Source: Actinomycetota bacterium (GTDB lineage Bacteria > Actinomycetota > Actinomycetes > Propionibacteriales > Nocardioidaceae). Taken from it: a DNA stretch of 64,000 nucleotides. The notes under the pieces were generated by a model. The model did not search any database. It was given only the letters and a program-made list of their open reading frames with translations, and was not told where the DNA came from. Positions 8,229 to 16,720 of the stretch are shown here, in pieces (the stretch's first letter is position 1; the number at the start of each line of letters is the position of its first letter). The stretch lies in assembly GCA_009701885.1 (NCBI GenBank), contig WLJH01000017.1, positions 1-64,000 of the forward strand, in the 5' to 3' direction. Both the position numbers and the translations under genes were made by a program.

Positions 8229-8404
8229 CGGGCGGCCCGCCACGGCTCGACGTACCCGCGCTCGACGGCGCGGACCAGTCGTCGGGGGACCAGGCAGGTC
8301 TCGCCCTGGACGACGACGGGCACGAGGTCGCTCGCGCTCGCCTTCCACTGCGAGCGTCGGTGACGGGTGTTGCTGCGAGAGGTACGGCGCTTGGGGACGG
8401 CCAC
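8225..8404 (-). CDS. rpmF: Ribosomal protein L32, zinc-free paralogue
   Basis: A 59-residue bL32 starting [20 protein letters not shown], a clear family signature. Zinc-type L32 has two Cys pairs; only one Cys (in GETCLVP) remains here. Start GTG at 8404, stop overlapping the S18 start. It sits 51 bp after the COG0523-like gene in the same direction. Confidence 0.95.
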   Translation of the reverse strand: MAVPKRRTSRSNTRHRRSQWKASASDLVPVVVQGETCLVPRRLVRAVERGYVEPWRAAR

Positions 8405-8455
8405 GGTCTCTCCTCCGGTTCGTGAGGGGCGGGTGGGTGAAGTCAGGTGGGACGG

Positions 8456-9550
8456 TCAGGCGACGTCGCGGATGTCGCCGAGCCACGGCTCGAGGCCGTC
8501 CTCCGCGACGTCCCAGGTGCGCCGGTCGAGCAGCGCTTCGGTGGGGGTCAGGAGGATGTCCTCGAAGGCCGCTGCGAGCCGCGCGGGAACCTGCTCGGAC
8601 CGGTCGCGCAGCCCGGTGACGACGAGTCGGGTGACCGGGGTGCGACGCCCCCACAGCGTGTAGGCGCCGATGCTGAGCTGGCCGCCGGCGCCCGACCACT
8701 CGAGCAGGCTGCCGGGGCGGGTGGGCAACCAGAAGGAGCCACGGGAGCGGAACGGACCGCTCCCGAGCCGCTCGATCTGGTCGAGCAGCCGGTCGGGGTG
8801 GAAAGGTCGAGCGGAGCAGAGGTCGAGGCGCCAGACGTGATCGTCCTCCAGCCCGGGCACCACGGTCTCGAGCTCGGGCGAGCACCAGGCGTGGGTGCGG
8901 GCCTGGTCGTGCCGCGACTGCAGCAGGGTCGCCACGTCGAGGGTGGTGGCGCCGGCGACGACGGGCGCGTCAGGTCTCGCGAGCGCGCGGACCAGGGACT
9001 GCTCCTCCTCGGTGGCGCCGCCCTCACCGTCGAGCACGACCACGTCGGCCGCCTCGACCTGGGCGCAGGCGACCTCGCCGACACCCCGGTCGTCGCCGGG
9101 GTTGGTGTGCAGGTCCCGCTCGCGCAGCAGGTCGTCGCTCAGCAGGTCGCGCGCGACATCCCGGGTGCCGACCGCTGCCAGGACCGCCGCCAGCCTCAGG
9201 TGCCGGGCCAGTCGCGAGTCGGTGCCGAGCACGTGGGCCAGCTGACCGGCCTCGGTGCCGATCGGCAGCCCGGAGACGATGCTGCTCCAGCGTCCGTCCC
9301 GGGCGAGTCGTTCGAGGGTGGGCAGGATGTCCTCGCGCAACGCGCAGCTCACGCAGGCGTGCTCCAGCTGCACCTGCTCGCGCTCGAGCACGCCCGTGGC
9401 GTCGCTGACGGTGCGGGTGAGCACCTGGGAGTGCGGGTCGATGACGTGGCGCACCGCGACGGCGGTGGGCAGGTCCCAGGACAGGCTGAGCATGGTCGCG
9501 TCCATGGCGACCGGGTCGACCCCGGTCACGACGAGCAGCGGCGTCCTCAT
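8456..9550 (-). CDS. COG0523/CobW-like protein with degenerate P-loop (Mrf-like)
   Basis: A 364-residue protein with the COG0523 arrangement: an N-terminal region, a Cys motif [11 protein letters not shown] near residue 64, and a C-terminal CobW_C-like domain (RPFHPDRL...[10 protein letters not shown]...). The Walker A site is degenerate: where GxxxxGKT is expected the sequence reads [10 protein letters not shown], so ordinary GTP binding is doubtful. In mycobacteria a homologue in the same operon position, Mrf, recruits a hibernation factor to zinc-free ribosomes. That fits the cluster here, but equivalence is inference from position and the Cys motif. Start overlaps the L31B stop as ATGA. 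Confidence 0.85.
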   Translation of the reverse strand: MRTPLLVVTGVDPVAMDATMLSLSWDLPTAVAVRHVIDPHSQVLTRTVSDATGVLEREQVQLEHACVSCALREDILPTLERLARDGRWSSIVSGLPIGTEAGQLAHVLGTDSRLARHLRLAAVLAAVGTRDVARDLLSDDLLRERDLHTNPGDDRGVGEVACAQVEAADVVVLDGEGGATEEEQSLVRALARPDAPVVAGATTLDVATLLQSRHDQARTHAWCSPELETVVPGLEDDHVWRLDLCSARPFHPDRLLDQIERLGSGPFRSRGSFWLPTRPGSLLEWSGAGGQLSIGAYTLWGRRTPVTRLVVTGLRDRSEQVPARLAAAFEDILLTPTEALLDRRTWDVAEDGLEPWLGDIRDVA

Positions 9551-9801
9551 GCGCGGTTCCCGTAGCGACGCTGGAACTTCTCGACCCGGCCCTCGCTGTC
9601 GAGCGTGCGGGCGGTGCCCGTCCAGAAGGGGTGGCTGTCGCTGGAGACGTCGACGTCGACGACCGGGTAGGCGACGCCGTCCACGACGGTCTGCTCGCCG
9701 CCGCGACGCGAGGCCAGGGTCGACCGGGTCAGGAACAGCCGCCCGGTGCTCCGGTCACGGAAGGCCACGGGGCCGTACTCGGGGTGGATGTCCTTCTTCA
9801 C
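9547..9801 (-). CDS. rpmE2: Ribosomal protein L31 type B (zinc-free)
   Basis: An 84-residue bL31 type [17 protein letters not shown] start, [10 protein letters not shown], and [11 protein letters not shown] end. There are no cysteines, so no zinc site. It is the first gene of the alternative ribosomal operon and starts (GTG at 9801) 30 bp downstream of the strong Zur-type palindrome, behind an AGGAGG ribosome site. It is expected to be induced by zinc limitation and to displace zinc-bound L31. Confidence 0.96.
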   Translation of the reverse strand: MKKDIHPEYGPVAFRDRSTGRLFLTRSTLASRRGGEQTVVDGVAYPVVDVDVSSDSHPFWTGTARTLDSEGRVEKFQRRYGNRA

Positions 9802-9830
9802 TCGTCCTCCTGCGACAACAGTTCATTGCT

Positions 9831-9849
9831 AATGAGAATCGTTCTCATT
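9831..9849. promoter_or_regulatory. Zur box
   Basis: Near-perfect 19-bp dyad AATGAGAATCGTTCTCATT between the divergent rpmE2 operon and HU gene. It closely resembles known actinobacterial Zur operators (AATGAAAAYNRTTTTCATT type). Because it lies in the shared region, 30 bp from rpmE2 and 70 bp from the HU start, it may control both. Confidence 0.9.
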
Positions 9850-9919
9850 CCCAACTATGGCACAGTGGTCCGCGCGGGTCGACCCGGCCCGCACGCACCG
9901 ACACGCAAGGAGCAACTGG

Positions 9920-10198
9920 ATGAACCGCAAGGACCTGGTCGAGACCATCGCGCGCGAGGCCGACCTGAGCACGGCGCAGGCCGACGCCGCGCTGAAGGCG
10001 CTCGTCGACGGCGTCGTCGCCGCCGTCGCCGGTGGGGACAAGGTCGCCATCGCAGGCTTCGGGACCTTCGAGTCGCGCCAGCGCTCGGCCCGCACCGGGC
10101 GCAACCCCCAGACCGGCGAGACGATGGAGATCGCCGCCTCCGTGGCGCCGGCCTTCAAGCCCGCCGCCGGCTTCAAGCAGGCGGTCGCCGGGGCCTGA
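9920..10198 (+). CDS. HU-family DNA-binding protein
   Basis: A 92-residue HU/IHF-type protein: MNRKDLVETIAREADLS start, a GTFESRQRSARTGRNPQTGE arm (beta ribbon with the intercalating Pro) near residues 47-68, and a short tail without the Lys/Ala-rich extension of mycobacterial HupB. The ATG at 9920 follows AAGGAGCAACTGG; the upstream frame is a shadow. It shares its upstream region with the Zur-box-controlled ribosomal operon, which is unusual for HU and suggests zinc-responsive expression. DNA compaction role is known for the family; the regulation is inferred. Confidence 0.93.
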   Translation: MNRKDLVETIAREADLSTAQADAALKALVDGVVAAVAGGDKVAIAGFGTFESRQRSARTGRNPQTGETMEIAASVAPAFKPAAGFKQAVAGA

Positions 10199-10310
10199 GG
10201 CGTCCCGACTCGTGCGGCGTCCCGCTGTTTCGGGACGCCGCACCACGCCCGCGCCCTCGCCCCTACGATCGCCGGGCGCGCCACCGGGGTGCGCACGGAC
10301 AGAGGTGGTC

Positions 10311-11033
10311 GTGGTGGCGGGACGGTTCGAGGGCAAGCGGGCACTGGTGACGGGCGCCTCCGGTGGGGTCGGGCGCTCGACCGTCGAGCTGCTCGAGGAG
10401 GAGGGTGCTCGCGTCGTCGGACTCGACCTGGCGGAGGCCGAGGGCGTCCTGGCCTGCGACGTCAGTGACGAGGCCTCGGTCCGCGCCGCCGTCGCAGAGG
10501 CCGTACGCCGCCTGGAGGGCCTCGACGTCGTCGTGAACGTGGCCGGGATCGACCGGTTCCGCCGCTTCGAGGACCTCGACGTGGCCACGTGGCAGCAGCA
10601 CCTCGGGGTCAACCTCACCGGTCCGATGCTCGTCACCCACGCGGCGCTGCCGCACCTGCGCGAGTCGCGCGGCAACGTCGTGACCATCGCCTCGATCGCC
10701 GGGCTCCGCGCGCAGCCCTACCAGGCGGCGTACTGCGCCTCCAAGGCCGGCGTCGTCATGCTCATGAAGTCGCTGGCCCTGGAGCTGGCCGCCGACGGCA
10801 TCCGCGTCAACACGATCTGCCCGGGCGGGGTGCAGACCGACCTGCCGACCAACGCTGCGGCCGAGCACCCCGACACCGACCTCGACTGGGGCCTGCTGAT
10901 GGAGACCGCGGGTGCGCGCTACGGCTTCATGCCGCCGCGTGACATCGCCGACGCGGTCGCCTACCTCGCCTCCGACTCGGCTGCCTCGGTGACCGGCGCG
11001 GTGCTCTCGGTCGACCGCGGCACCGCCTGCTGA
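10311..11033 (+). CDS. SDR-family oxidoreductase
   Basis: About 240 residues with a classical short-chain dehydrogenase fold: TGASGGVG nucleotide motif near residue 15, NVAGID in place of NNAG near 85, catalytic Ser (SIAGL, near 138) and YxxxK as YCASK near 152-156, then CPGGVQTDL. The C-terminal SDRGTAC-like end is typical. AGAGG lies just upstream of GTG codons at 10311 and 10314, and either could start the protein. The substrate is probably a secondary alcohol or ketone but cannot be named. It stands between HU and a ROK regulator with no clear operon. Confidence 0.87.
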   Translation: MVAGRFEGKRALVTGASGGVGRSTVELLEEEGARVVGLDLAEAEGVLACDVSDEASVRAAVAEAVRRLEGLDVVVNVAGIDRFRRFEDLDVATWQQHLGVNLTGPMLVTHAALPHLRESRGNVVTIASIAGLRAQPYQAAYCASKAGVVMLMKSLALELAADGIRVNTICPGGVQTDLPTNAAAEHPDTDLDWGLLMETAGARYGFMPPRDIADAVAYLASDSAASVTGAVLSVDRGTAC

Positions 11034-11114
11034 GCAGCAGGCAGGCCCAGGACGTGCCGACACCCGGCCACCGTGCGGGGTCGTCGCGCGGTGGCTGTGG
11101 ACTCTGATTAAGGT

Positions 11115-11137
11115 ATCTCTAGTCAGTTACTAGAGAT
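11115..11137. promoter_or_regulatory. Palindromic operator before the ROK gene
   Basis: ATCTCTAGT-CAGTT-ACTAGAGAT: perfect 9-bp arms with a 5-bp spacer, ending 12 bp before the ROK start. Its AT-rich composition stands out from the surrounding GC-rich DNA. Placement suggests autorepression by the ROK protein. Confidence 0.7.
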
Positions 11138-11149
11138 TGCGAGCCAGGC

Positions 11150-12313
11150 GTGCACCCCTCCCCGATGATCACCGTCGCTCGGCGGCAGGGCGGTCCGGCC
11201 GCGGCCCAGGTGCTCGACCGGGTCCGCGCCCGCGGCACGGCCCTGCGTGACGAGCTGGCCGTCGACACCCGCCTCAGCCTCGCCACCGTCGGTCGGGCGG
11301 TCAGCCAGCTCACCGCCGCGCGGGTGCTGCGCGAGGCACGCAGCCGCTCGCGCGCCCGCGGCGTGGGGCGCCCCGGCATCCCGGTGGAGATCGACGACGC
11401 CTTCCACGCCACGATCGGGGTGCACGTCGGTCGCACGGTCCTCACCGTCGCGGTCGGTGACCTGGCCGGCCGGGTCCTGGCCCAGGACCTGGCCCGGCGC
11501 GAGGCCGGGGATCCGCCCGACCTGGCCGACGCCAGCCGTCGCGCCGTCCAGCTGCTGGCGCGGTTGCCCGGCCGGCGGCCGCTGAGCGTCGGTGCGGTCG
11601 GTGCCTGGCGGGACCTCGGGCTGGCGCCCGGCGAGGTCGCTGCCGAGCTCGAGGAGCTCACCGGCCTGCGGGTCTCGGTCGGCGACCACGTGGCCGCCGT
11701 CGCGGCCGCGGAGTTCTTCCACCGCCGCAGCGGCACGGGCGGGGTCACGCTCTACGTCTACGCGCGCGACACCCTCGGCTTCGCGGTCGCCACCGACAAG
11801 GGCACCCACACCGAGGTCTCCCGCGTCGGGAGCATGGCCCACCTCCCGACCGGCTCCGGCCTGCCGTGCCCCTGCGGCCGCACCGGGTGCCTGGAGGTGA
11901 CGGCAGGCGACCAGGCGCTCCTGCGCGACGCCCGCGCCGCGGGGCTCGCGCCAGAGGGTGTGGAGCAGCTGTACGCCGCCGCGACCGGCCCGGAGCCGGA
12001 CGAGGTCGTGCTGGGTCTCCTACGCGCACGGGCCCGGAGGCTCGGGGCCGCAGCGGCCTCGGTGCGCGACATCGTGGCACCCGACCGCGTGGTGCTCGTC
12101 GGTCAGGCGCACACCGGGTGCCCGTCGGTGCTCGAGGACGTCGTGGCGGCGTACGAGGAGGCGGGGGTCGTCGAGGCGCCGGTCTCCTTCACCCGGTTCG
12201 GGTCGGGGATCCAGGCCACGGCGGCCTGCACCCTCGCGTTGGGCCCGGTCTACGACGACCCGCTCGGCGTGCTCGCCGGCGAGGCCTCCGGGGTGCGCTC
12301 GCTCGTCGACTGA
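11150..12313 (+). CDS. ROK-family transcriptional regulator
   Basis: A 387-residue regulator: N-terminal winged HTH at about residues 15-75 (LSLATVGRAVSQLTAARVL), then the ROK sugar-kinase-like domain with the zinc motif CPCGRTGCLE at 240-249. The glycine-rich ATP site is weak, as in non-kinase NagC/Mlc-type regulators. GTG at 11150 is the likely start, with ATG at 11165 as an alternative. It precedes an MFS exporter and an organosulfur ABC/monooxygenase cluster, so it may control them although ROK effectors are usually sugars. A palindrome just upstream suggests autoregulation. Confidence 0.87.
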   Translation: MHPSPMITVARRQGGPAAAQVLDRVRARGTALRDELAVDTRLSLATVGRAVSQLTAARVLREARSRSRARGVGRPGIPVEIDDAFHATIGVHVGRTVLTVAVGDLAGRVLAQDLARREAGDPPDLADASRRAVQLLARLPGRRPLSVGAVGAWRDLGLAPGEVAAELEELTGLRVSVGDHVAAVAAAEFFHRRSGTGGVTLYVYARDTLGFAVATDKGTHTEVSRVGSMAHLPTGSGLPCPCGRTGCLEVTAGDQALLRDARAAGLAPEGVEQLYAAATGPEPDEVVLGLLRARARRLGAAAASVRDIVAPDRVVLVGQAHTGCPSVLEDVVAAYEEAGVVEAPVSFTRFGSGIQATAACTLALGPVYDDPLGVLAGEASGVRSLVD

Positions 12314-12448
12314 GCCGGGCCGGGCGAGCGGGCGATGGGAGCACCAGCCTGCGGCCCGGGAGTGGCTCCCCGCAACGGTTCGGCGCAGGGTTCGACCCGG
12401 TCCCGCGCGGAACGGGCACAGGACCCGCACCGTCCTCGTTCGTCGTCC

Positions 12449-13834
12449 GTGACCGTCGCACCCCACCGCCCCGCCCGGCCCACCGCCCGGCCCGGCGCCC
12501 AGCCCGCCCCCGGGCCGCCCGGCCCCTCCGCTGCCGCGGACGGCCCCCACCCCGCGATCGACCGGCGCCTCCTGGTGCTCCTGGCGTTCGTCGGCTGTGC
12601 TTCGCCGCTGGCCGTCGACCTCTACCTGGCGAGCTTCCCGGCGATGGCCCGCGACCTCGGAACCACGCCGGCGATGGTGCGGCTGACCCTGACGGCGTAC
12701 CTCGTCGGGGTCGCGCTGGGCCAGCCCCTCTGGGGCCCGGTCTCCCAGCGGCACGGCCGCCGAGCCACCCTCGTCGCCAGCGGCCTCGCGGCGGTGGTGG
12801 CCTCGGTGCTCGTGGTGCTCGCGCCCACGATCGAGCTGTTGGTGGCGGCGCGCTTCCTCCAGGCGGTCGCGGCCTCGGCCGGCATCGTCGTGGCGCGCGC
12901 GATGATCTCCGATCTCGCGCACCGGTACGACGGCCTCCGGGCGCTCGCCACGATGATGACGATCCACGGCCTGGTGCCGGTGGTCGGCCCGGTGCTGGGC
13001 GGCGCCCTCGCGACAGCGCTGCCGTGGCGGGCGGTGCTGGCCGTGCTGGCCCTGGTGATGGCCTCGCAGCTGGTCGTCAGCCTGCGCTGGGTCCCCGAGA
13101 CCCTGCCGTCGCACCGCCGTTCGGCCCGGGTGGAGCTGGGTGACCTCCGCCGGGTCGTGCGCCGCCCGGCGTACCTCTCCGCGGCGCTGGTCCTCGGCCT
13201 GGCGGTCGCCACCATGATGGCGTTCGTCGCCTGCTCGCCCTTCGTCTACCAGGAGCTGCTGGGCCTCTCGCCGCTGCAGTACGGGCTGGCCGGCACCGTC
13301 AACGCCCTCGGGATGACCGTCGGCGGGCTGGTCTCGGTGGCGCTCGCACGGCGCCGCGTCCACCCTTCCCGCACCCTCGCGCTGACCGCTCCCGCACTGG
13401 TGAGCGCGACGCTCCTGGTGCTGCTCGCGGCCGCGTCCCCGTGGCCGGGGCTCCTCGTGCTCCCGGCGCTGCTCTCCGCCCTGTGCTGCAGCCTGCTCAC
13501 GACCTGCTCGATGGGTCTGGCGATGGAGCAGGCACAGGACCTGCCGGGCGCGGGCTCGGCCATGCTCGGGCTCTTCATGTTCGGAGTCGGGGCGGCGCTG
13601 ACCCCGCTGGCGGGCCTGGGCTCCGGGCCGGGCGGAGCGACGGTCTCCGCCGTCCCGATGGGCTTGCTGATGACGGGCTGCGCCGTGCTGCTGGCCGCGG
13701 TCGTGGCCGTGGACGCCCGGCGCCGGCGGGCCGGCGCCTGGGCCGACGGCTTCGGGTCCGGGCCGCCCGAGCCGGTGGACGCTCCTCCGCTCACCGTGAG
13801 CCGAACGTTTTCACCACAAAGTCTAGTGAATTAG
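12449..13834 (+). CDS. MFS transporter, Bcr/CflA drug-resistance type
   Basis: A 461-residue membrane protein with about 12 TM segments after a Pro/Ala-rich cytosolic N-terminus of about 35 residues. The motifs LYLASFPAMARDLG, then GVALGQPLWGPVSQRHGRR and LVAARFLQAVAASAGIVVARAMISD are those of Bcr/CflA-type multidrug exporters. GTG at 12449 is chosen because the longer frame (from 12335) is low-complexity and overlaps only intergenic sequence. It follows the ROK gene by 135 bp and precedes the sulfonate-type ABC genes. Substrate unknown. Confidence 0.85.
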   Translation: MTVAPHRPARPTARPGAQPAPGPPGPSAAADGPHPAIDRRLLVLLAFVGCASPLAVDLYLASFPAMARDLGTTPAMVRLTLTAYLVGVALGQPLWGPVSQRHGRRATLVASGLAAVVASVLVVLAPTIELLVAARFLQAVAASAGIVVARAMISDLAHRYDGLRALATMMTIHGLVPVVGPVLGGALATALPWRAVLAVLALVMASQLVVSLRWVPETLPSHRRSARVELGDLRRVVRRPAYLSAALVLGLAVATMMAFVACSPFVYQELLGLSPLQYGLAGTVNALGMTVGGLVSVALARRRVHPSRTLALTAPALVSATLLVLLAAASPWPGLLVLPALLSALCCSLLTTCSMGLAMEQAQDLPGAGSAMLGLFMFGVGAALTPLAGLGSGPGGATVSAVPMGLLMTGCAVLLAAVVAVDARRRRAGAWADGFGSGPPEPVDAPPLTVSRTFSPQSLVN

Positions 13835-13840
13835 TCTACT
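13822..13840. promoter_or_regulatory. Possible second ROK site upstream of the ABC operon
   Basis: TCTAGT-GAATT-AGTCTA resembles the ROK-proximal palindrome: the left half TCTAGT and the 5-bp spacing match, the right half is degenerate. It overlaps the stop codon of the MFS gene and ends about 72 bp upstream of the binding-protein gene. Tentative. Confidence 0.35.
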
Positions 13841-13912
13841 TAAACCGTCCGGGTCACCGGACGACCGCGACCACGGTCGCACGCCCCCACCCCCGCACCG
13901 AGAGAGAACCAC

Positions 13913-14953
13913 ATGCATCCCCTGAGCACCCGTCCCCGTCGCCTCGCCGCCGGTGCCGCCGCGCTGGCCGTCGTCGCCGGTGGGCTCTCCGCCTGCGGTG
14001 CCGCCTCCGGCAGCGGCGGTGGCACGACCGAGGACGGCGCGACCGTCGTGCGCTACCAGTCCTACGCCGGCGCCGTCGACCCGCTGCAGCTCGCCGACGC
14101 GCTCGGTGAGCTGGAGGGCATCGAGCTCGAGCGGCTCGGCGACGTGACCGGCGGCCCGCAGTCCCTGCAGGCGGTCGCCTCGAACCAGACCGACATCAGC
14201 GCGAACGCCTTCTACGGCGCGATCGCCCAGCTGGTCGCCTCCGGCGCCCCCCTCAAGGCCGTCGTGCCGTCGTACGGCAGCAACGAGGTCTCCAACCAGA
14301 AGCTCGCCGTCCTGGAGGAGTCCGACATCACGGACGCCGAGGACTTCATCGGCAAGAAGATCGCGGTCAACACCCTGGGCGCCAACGCCGAGGCCGTCCT
14401 CGACACCTGGTTCGACCAGGAGGGCCTCACCGAGGAGGAGCAGGACCAGATCACGCTGGTCCCGCTGCCGCCGCTCAACACGCCCGAGGCCCTGGCCAAG
14501 GGCCAGGTCGACGGCGCGATCCTCGGCTTCCTGGGCTACGAGCTGCTGGCGCAGCAGTACGACGTGCGCACCGTCGTCGACGACACCGAGGTCGTCGGCG
14601 GACCGTACGCCGGCGGCGGGCTCGCCATGCGTGAGGAGTTCATCGACGCGAACCCCGACGTCACGCGCGAGCTGGTCGAGGGCGTCACGGCCGCCATCGA
14701 GTTCATCGAGACCAGCTCCAAGCAGGAGGTCTTCGACGTCTACTTCCCCTACCTGGAGGAGCAGGGCCTGGCCGACTACATCTCCGCCATCGAGACCAAC
14801 TTCCCGGGCACTCTCGGCCTCGACCCCAATCCGGTGATCGGCGAGGAGGACGTCTCCCGCTGGGTCGACTGGCTGACCTCCCGCGGCGACATCGACGCCG
14901 AGGACCTCGACGTGTCCGACGTCTACACCAACGACTTCAACCCGAACGCCTGA
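13913..14953 (+). CDS. ABC transporter substrate-binding lipoprotein (SsuA/NMT1-like)
   Basis: A 346-residue lipoprotein: positively charged N-terminus, hydrophobic stretch, and lipobox LSAC with Cys28. The mature part is an NMT1/SsuA-type binding protein (VRYQSYAGAVDPLQLADALGELEGI..., LAKGQVDGAILGFLGYELLAQQY). It is the first gene of an operon with an ATPase (14 bp downstream) and a permease, followed by an FMN monooxygenase and flavin reductases, which points to uptake of an organosulfur compound such as a sulfonate or sulfone. Ligand not determined. Confidence 0.88.
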   Translation: MHPLSTRPRRLAAGAAALAVVAGGLSACGAASGSGGGTTEDGATVVRYQSYAGAVDPLQLADALGELEGIELERLGDVTGGPQSLQAVASNQTDISANAFYGAIAQLVASGAPLKAVVPSYGSNEVSNQKLAVLEESDITDAEDFIGKKIAVNTLGANAEAVLDTWFDQEGLTEEEQDQITLVPLPPLNTPEALAKGQVDGAILGFLGYELLAQQYDVRTVVDDTEVVGGPYAGGGLAMREEFIDANPDVTRELVEGVTAAIEFIETSSKQEVFDVYFPYLEEQGLADYISAIETNFPGTLGLDPNPVIGEEDVSRWVDWLTSRGDIDAEDLDVSDVYTNDFNPNA

Positions 14954-14966
14954 GCAGGGGAGCGCC

Positions 14967-15809
14967 ATGAGTTCACGCATCGAGCTGACCCGGGTCCGCC
15001 AGACCTTCCTGGTCCGCGGGGACGAGGACCGCGCCCTGCGCGAGTTCGTCGCCCTCGACGACCTCGACCTCGTCGTCGAGGCGGGGGAGTTCCTGACCAT
15101 CGTCGGGCCGTCCGGCTGCGGCAAGTCCACCGTCCTGGACCTGATCGGCGGCCTCGCCACGCCCACCTCCGGACGGCTGACCGCCGACGGTGTCCCGATC
15201 ACCGGGCCCGGCCTGGACCGCAGCGTGGTCTTCCAGCAGTACACCCTGCTGCCGTGGCGCACCGCCCAGGCCAACGTCGAGCTCGCCCTCGAGGCGTCCG
15301 GCGGCCTGACCCGCCGCGAGCGGTCCGACCGAGCCCGGGAGTACCTCGACCTGGTCGGCCTCTCCGACTTCGCCGGCCGCTTCCCGCACGAGCTGTCCGG
15401 CGGCATGAAGCAGCGCGTCGCCATCGCGCGCAGCCTCTCCCACCAGCCGCAGGTCCTGCTGATGGACGAGCCGTTCGGTGCGCTGGACGCCCAGACCCGC
15501 GAGCGCCTCCAGGAGGAGCTGCTCTCGATCTGGCGGCGCACCGGCACCACGGTCGTCTTCATCACCCACGACATCGACGAGGCGGTCTTCCTGGGCCAGC
15601 GGGTCGCGGTCATGAGTGCCCGGCCGGGCCGGATCCAGGAGGTGGTCCGCATCGAGCTCGACCAGGACCGCGCCGGTGAGGAGGACCTGCGCTCGAGCAG
15701 GCGCTTCGCGGCGTACCGGCACCACATCTGGTCGCTGCTGCGCCAGCAGCAGCTTGGCGCCGAGCAGGGCGGCGACCGCGACGAGGACCGGGAGCTGAGC
15801 CATGTCTGA
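14967..15809 (+). CDS. ABC transporter ATP-binding protein (SsuB/TauB-like)
   Basis: A 280-residue ATPase with Walker A GPSGCGKST at 47-55, Q-loop Gln90, signature LSGGM at 143-147 and Walker B LLMDEP at 164-169 followed by FGALDAQTR, typical of the nitrate/sulfonate/taurine family. GGAGCGCC precedes the ATG. The last 8 bp overlap the permease start, so the pair is coupled. It energises import of the ligand bound by the preceding lipoprotein. Confidence 0.92.
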   Translation: MSSRIELTRVRQTFLVRGDEDRALREFVALDDLDLVVEAGEFLTIVGPSGCGKSTVLDLIGGLATPTSGRLTADGVPITGPGLDRSVVFQQYTLLPWRTAQANVELALEASGGLTRRERSDRAREYLDLVGLSDFAGRFPHELSGGMKQRVAIARSLSHQPQVLLMDEPFGALDAQTRERLQEELLSIWRRTGTTVVFITHDIDEAVFLGQRVAVMSARPGRIQEVVRIELDQDRAGEEDLRSSRRFAAYRHHIWSLLRQQQLGAEQGGDRDEDRELSHV

Positions 15810-16641
15810 CCTGCTCACCGAGCGCACCGCCGCGCGCCCCAACCACCGCCAGGAGGAGGCGGTCCGCGCCAAGGGCGTGTCCGTACGCCGCAAGCGGGCC
15901 GTCACGCTCGGCCGCTCGCTCGCCGGGCTGCTCACCCTCGCCCTGGTCTGGGAGACCGCGCCGCGGCTCGGGCTGGTCGACGCCTACTTCATCCCGCCGC
16001 TGCACGTGGTGCTCCAGACCTGGTGGGAGATGGTGACCAGCGGCGAGCTGTGGCGCCACGTCAGCGCCAGCCTGGTCCGCTCGGCCGTCGGCTTCGGCCT
16101 CGCGATCGTCCTGGCGATCCCGCTCGGCGCCGCGATCGCGTGGTACCGACCGGTCCGGGAGTTCTCCACCCCCGTGCTGGAGATCTTCCGCAACACCGCG
16201 GCGCTGGCGATCCTGCCGGTCTTCATTCTGCTGCTGGGGATCGGCGAGACCTCCAAGGTCGCGATCGTCCTCTACGCCTGCTTCTTCCCGATCCTGCTGT
16301 CCACGATCAGCGGGGTGGCCAGCGTGGACGTGCAGCTGCTGCGCACCGCCCGGGTGCTGGGGCTGTCCCCGGTCGAGACCTTCCGCAAGGTCGTCTTCCC
16401 GGCCGCCGTCCCGACGATCTTCACCGGCATCCGCATCTCGGGTGCCGCCGCGATCCTGGTGCTCATCGCCGCAGAGATGATCGGCGCCACCGCGGGCCTG
16501 GGCTTCCTCATCAACTACGCCCAGTTCAACTTCCTCATCCCCACGATGTACGCCGCGATCATCACGACCTCGGCCATCGGCGTGGGCGTCAACTACGGGC
16601 TGGTCGCCCTCGAGCGCCGCTTCTCGCGCTGGCGCGCCTGA
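15802..16641 (+). CDS. ABC transporter permease (SsuC-like)
   Basis: A 279-residue inner-membrane permease with six or so TM segments and the EAA loop (TARVLGLSPVETFRKVVFPAAVPTI) near residues 180-205 that docks the ATPase. This is the BPD_transp_1 type of the nitrate/sulfonate/taurine group. It overlaps the ATPase gene by 8 bp and completes the importer. The next gene, an FMN monooxygenase, begins 79 bp downstream. Confidence 0.92.
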   Translation: MSDLLTERTAARPNHRQEEAVRAKGVSVRRKRAVTLGRSLAGLLTLALVWETAPRLGLVDAYFIPPLHVVLQTWWEMVTSGELWRHVSASLVRSAVGFGLAIVLAIPLGAAIAWYRPVREFSTPVLEIFRNTAALAILPVFILLLGIGETSKVAIVLYACFFPILLSTISGVASVDVQLLRTARVLGLSPVETFRKVVFPAAVPTIFTGIRISGAAAILVLIAAEMIGATAGLGFLINYAQFNFLIPTMYAAIITTSAIGVGVNYGLVALERRFSRWRA

Positions 16642-16720
16642 CCCCCCGCCCCTCAGCCCCGCTTCCGTCCCCTGCTCGGCACGCACCCGAGCCCTCCCAG
16701 CGACCCCAGGAGTCACCGAC

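Noticed and set aside
13801..13816. CCGAACGTTTTCACC, resembling one arm of the dispersed palindrome
   Set aside because: Spacing differs, the core does not continue, and it lies in coding sequence; probably chance.
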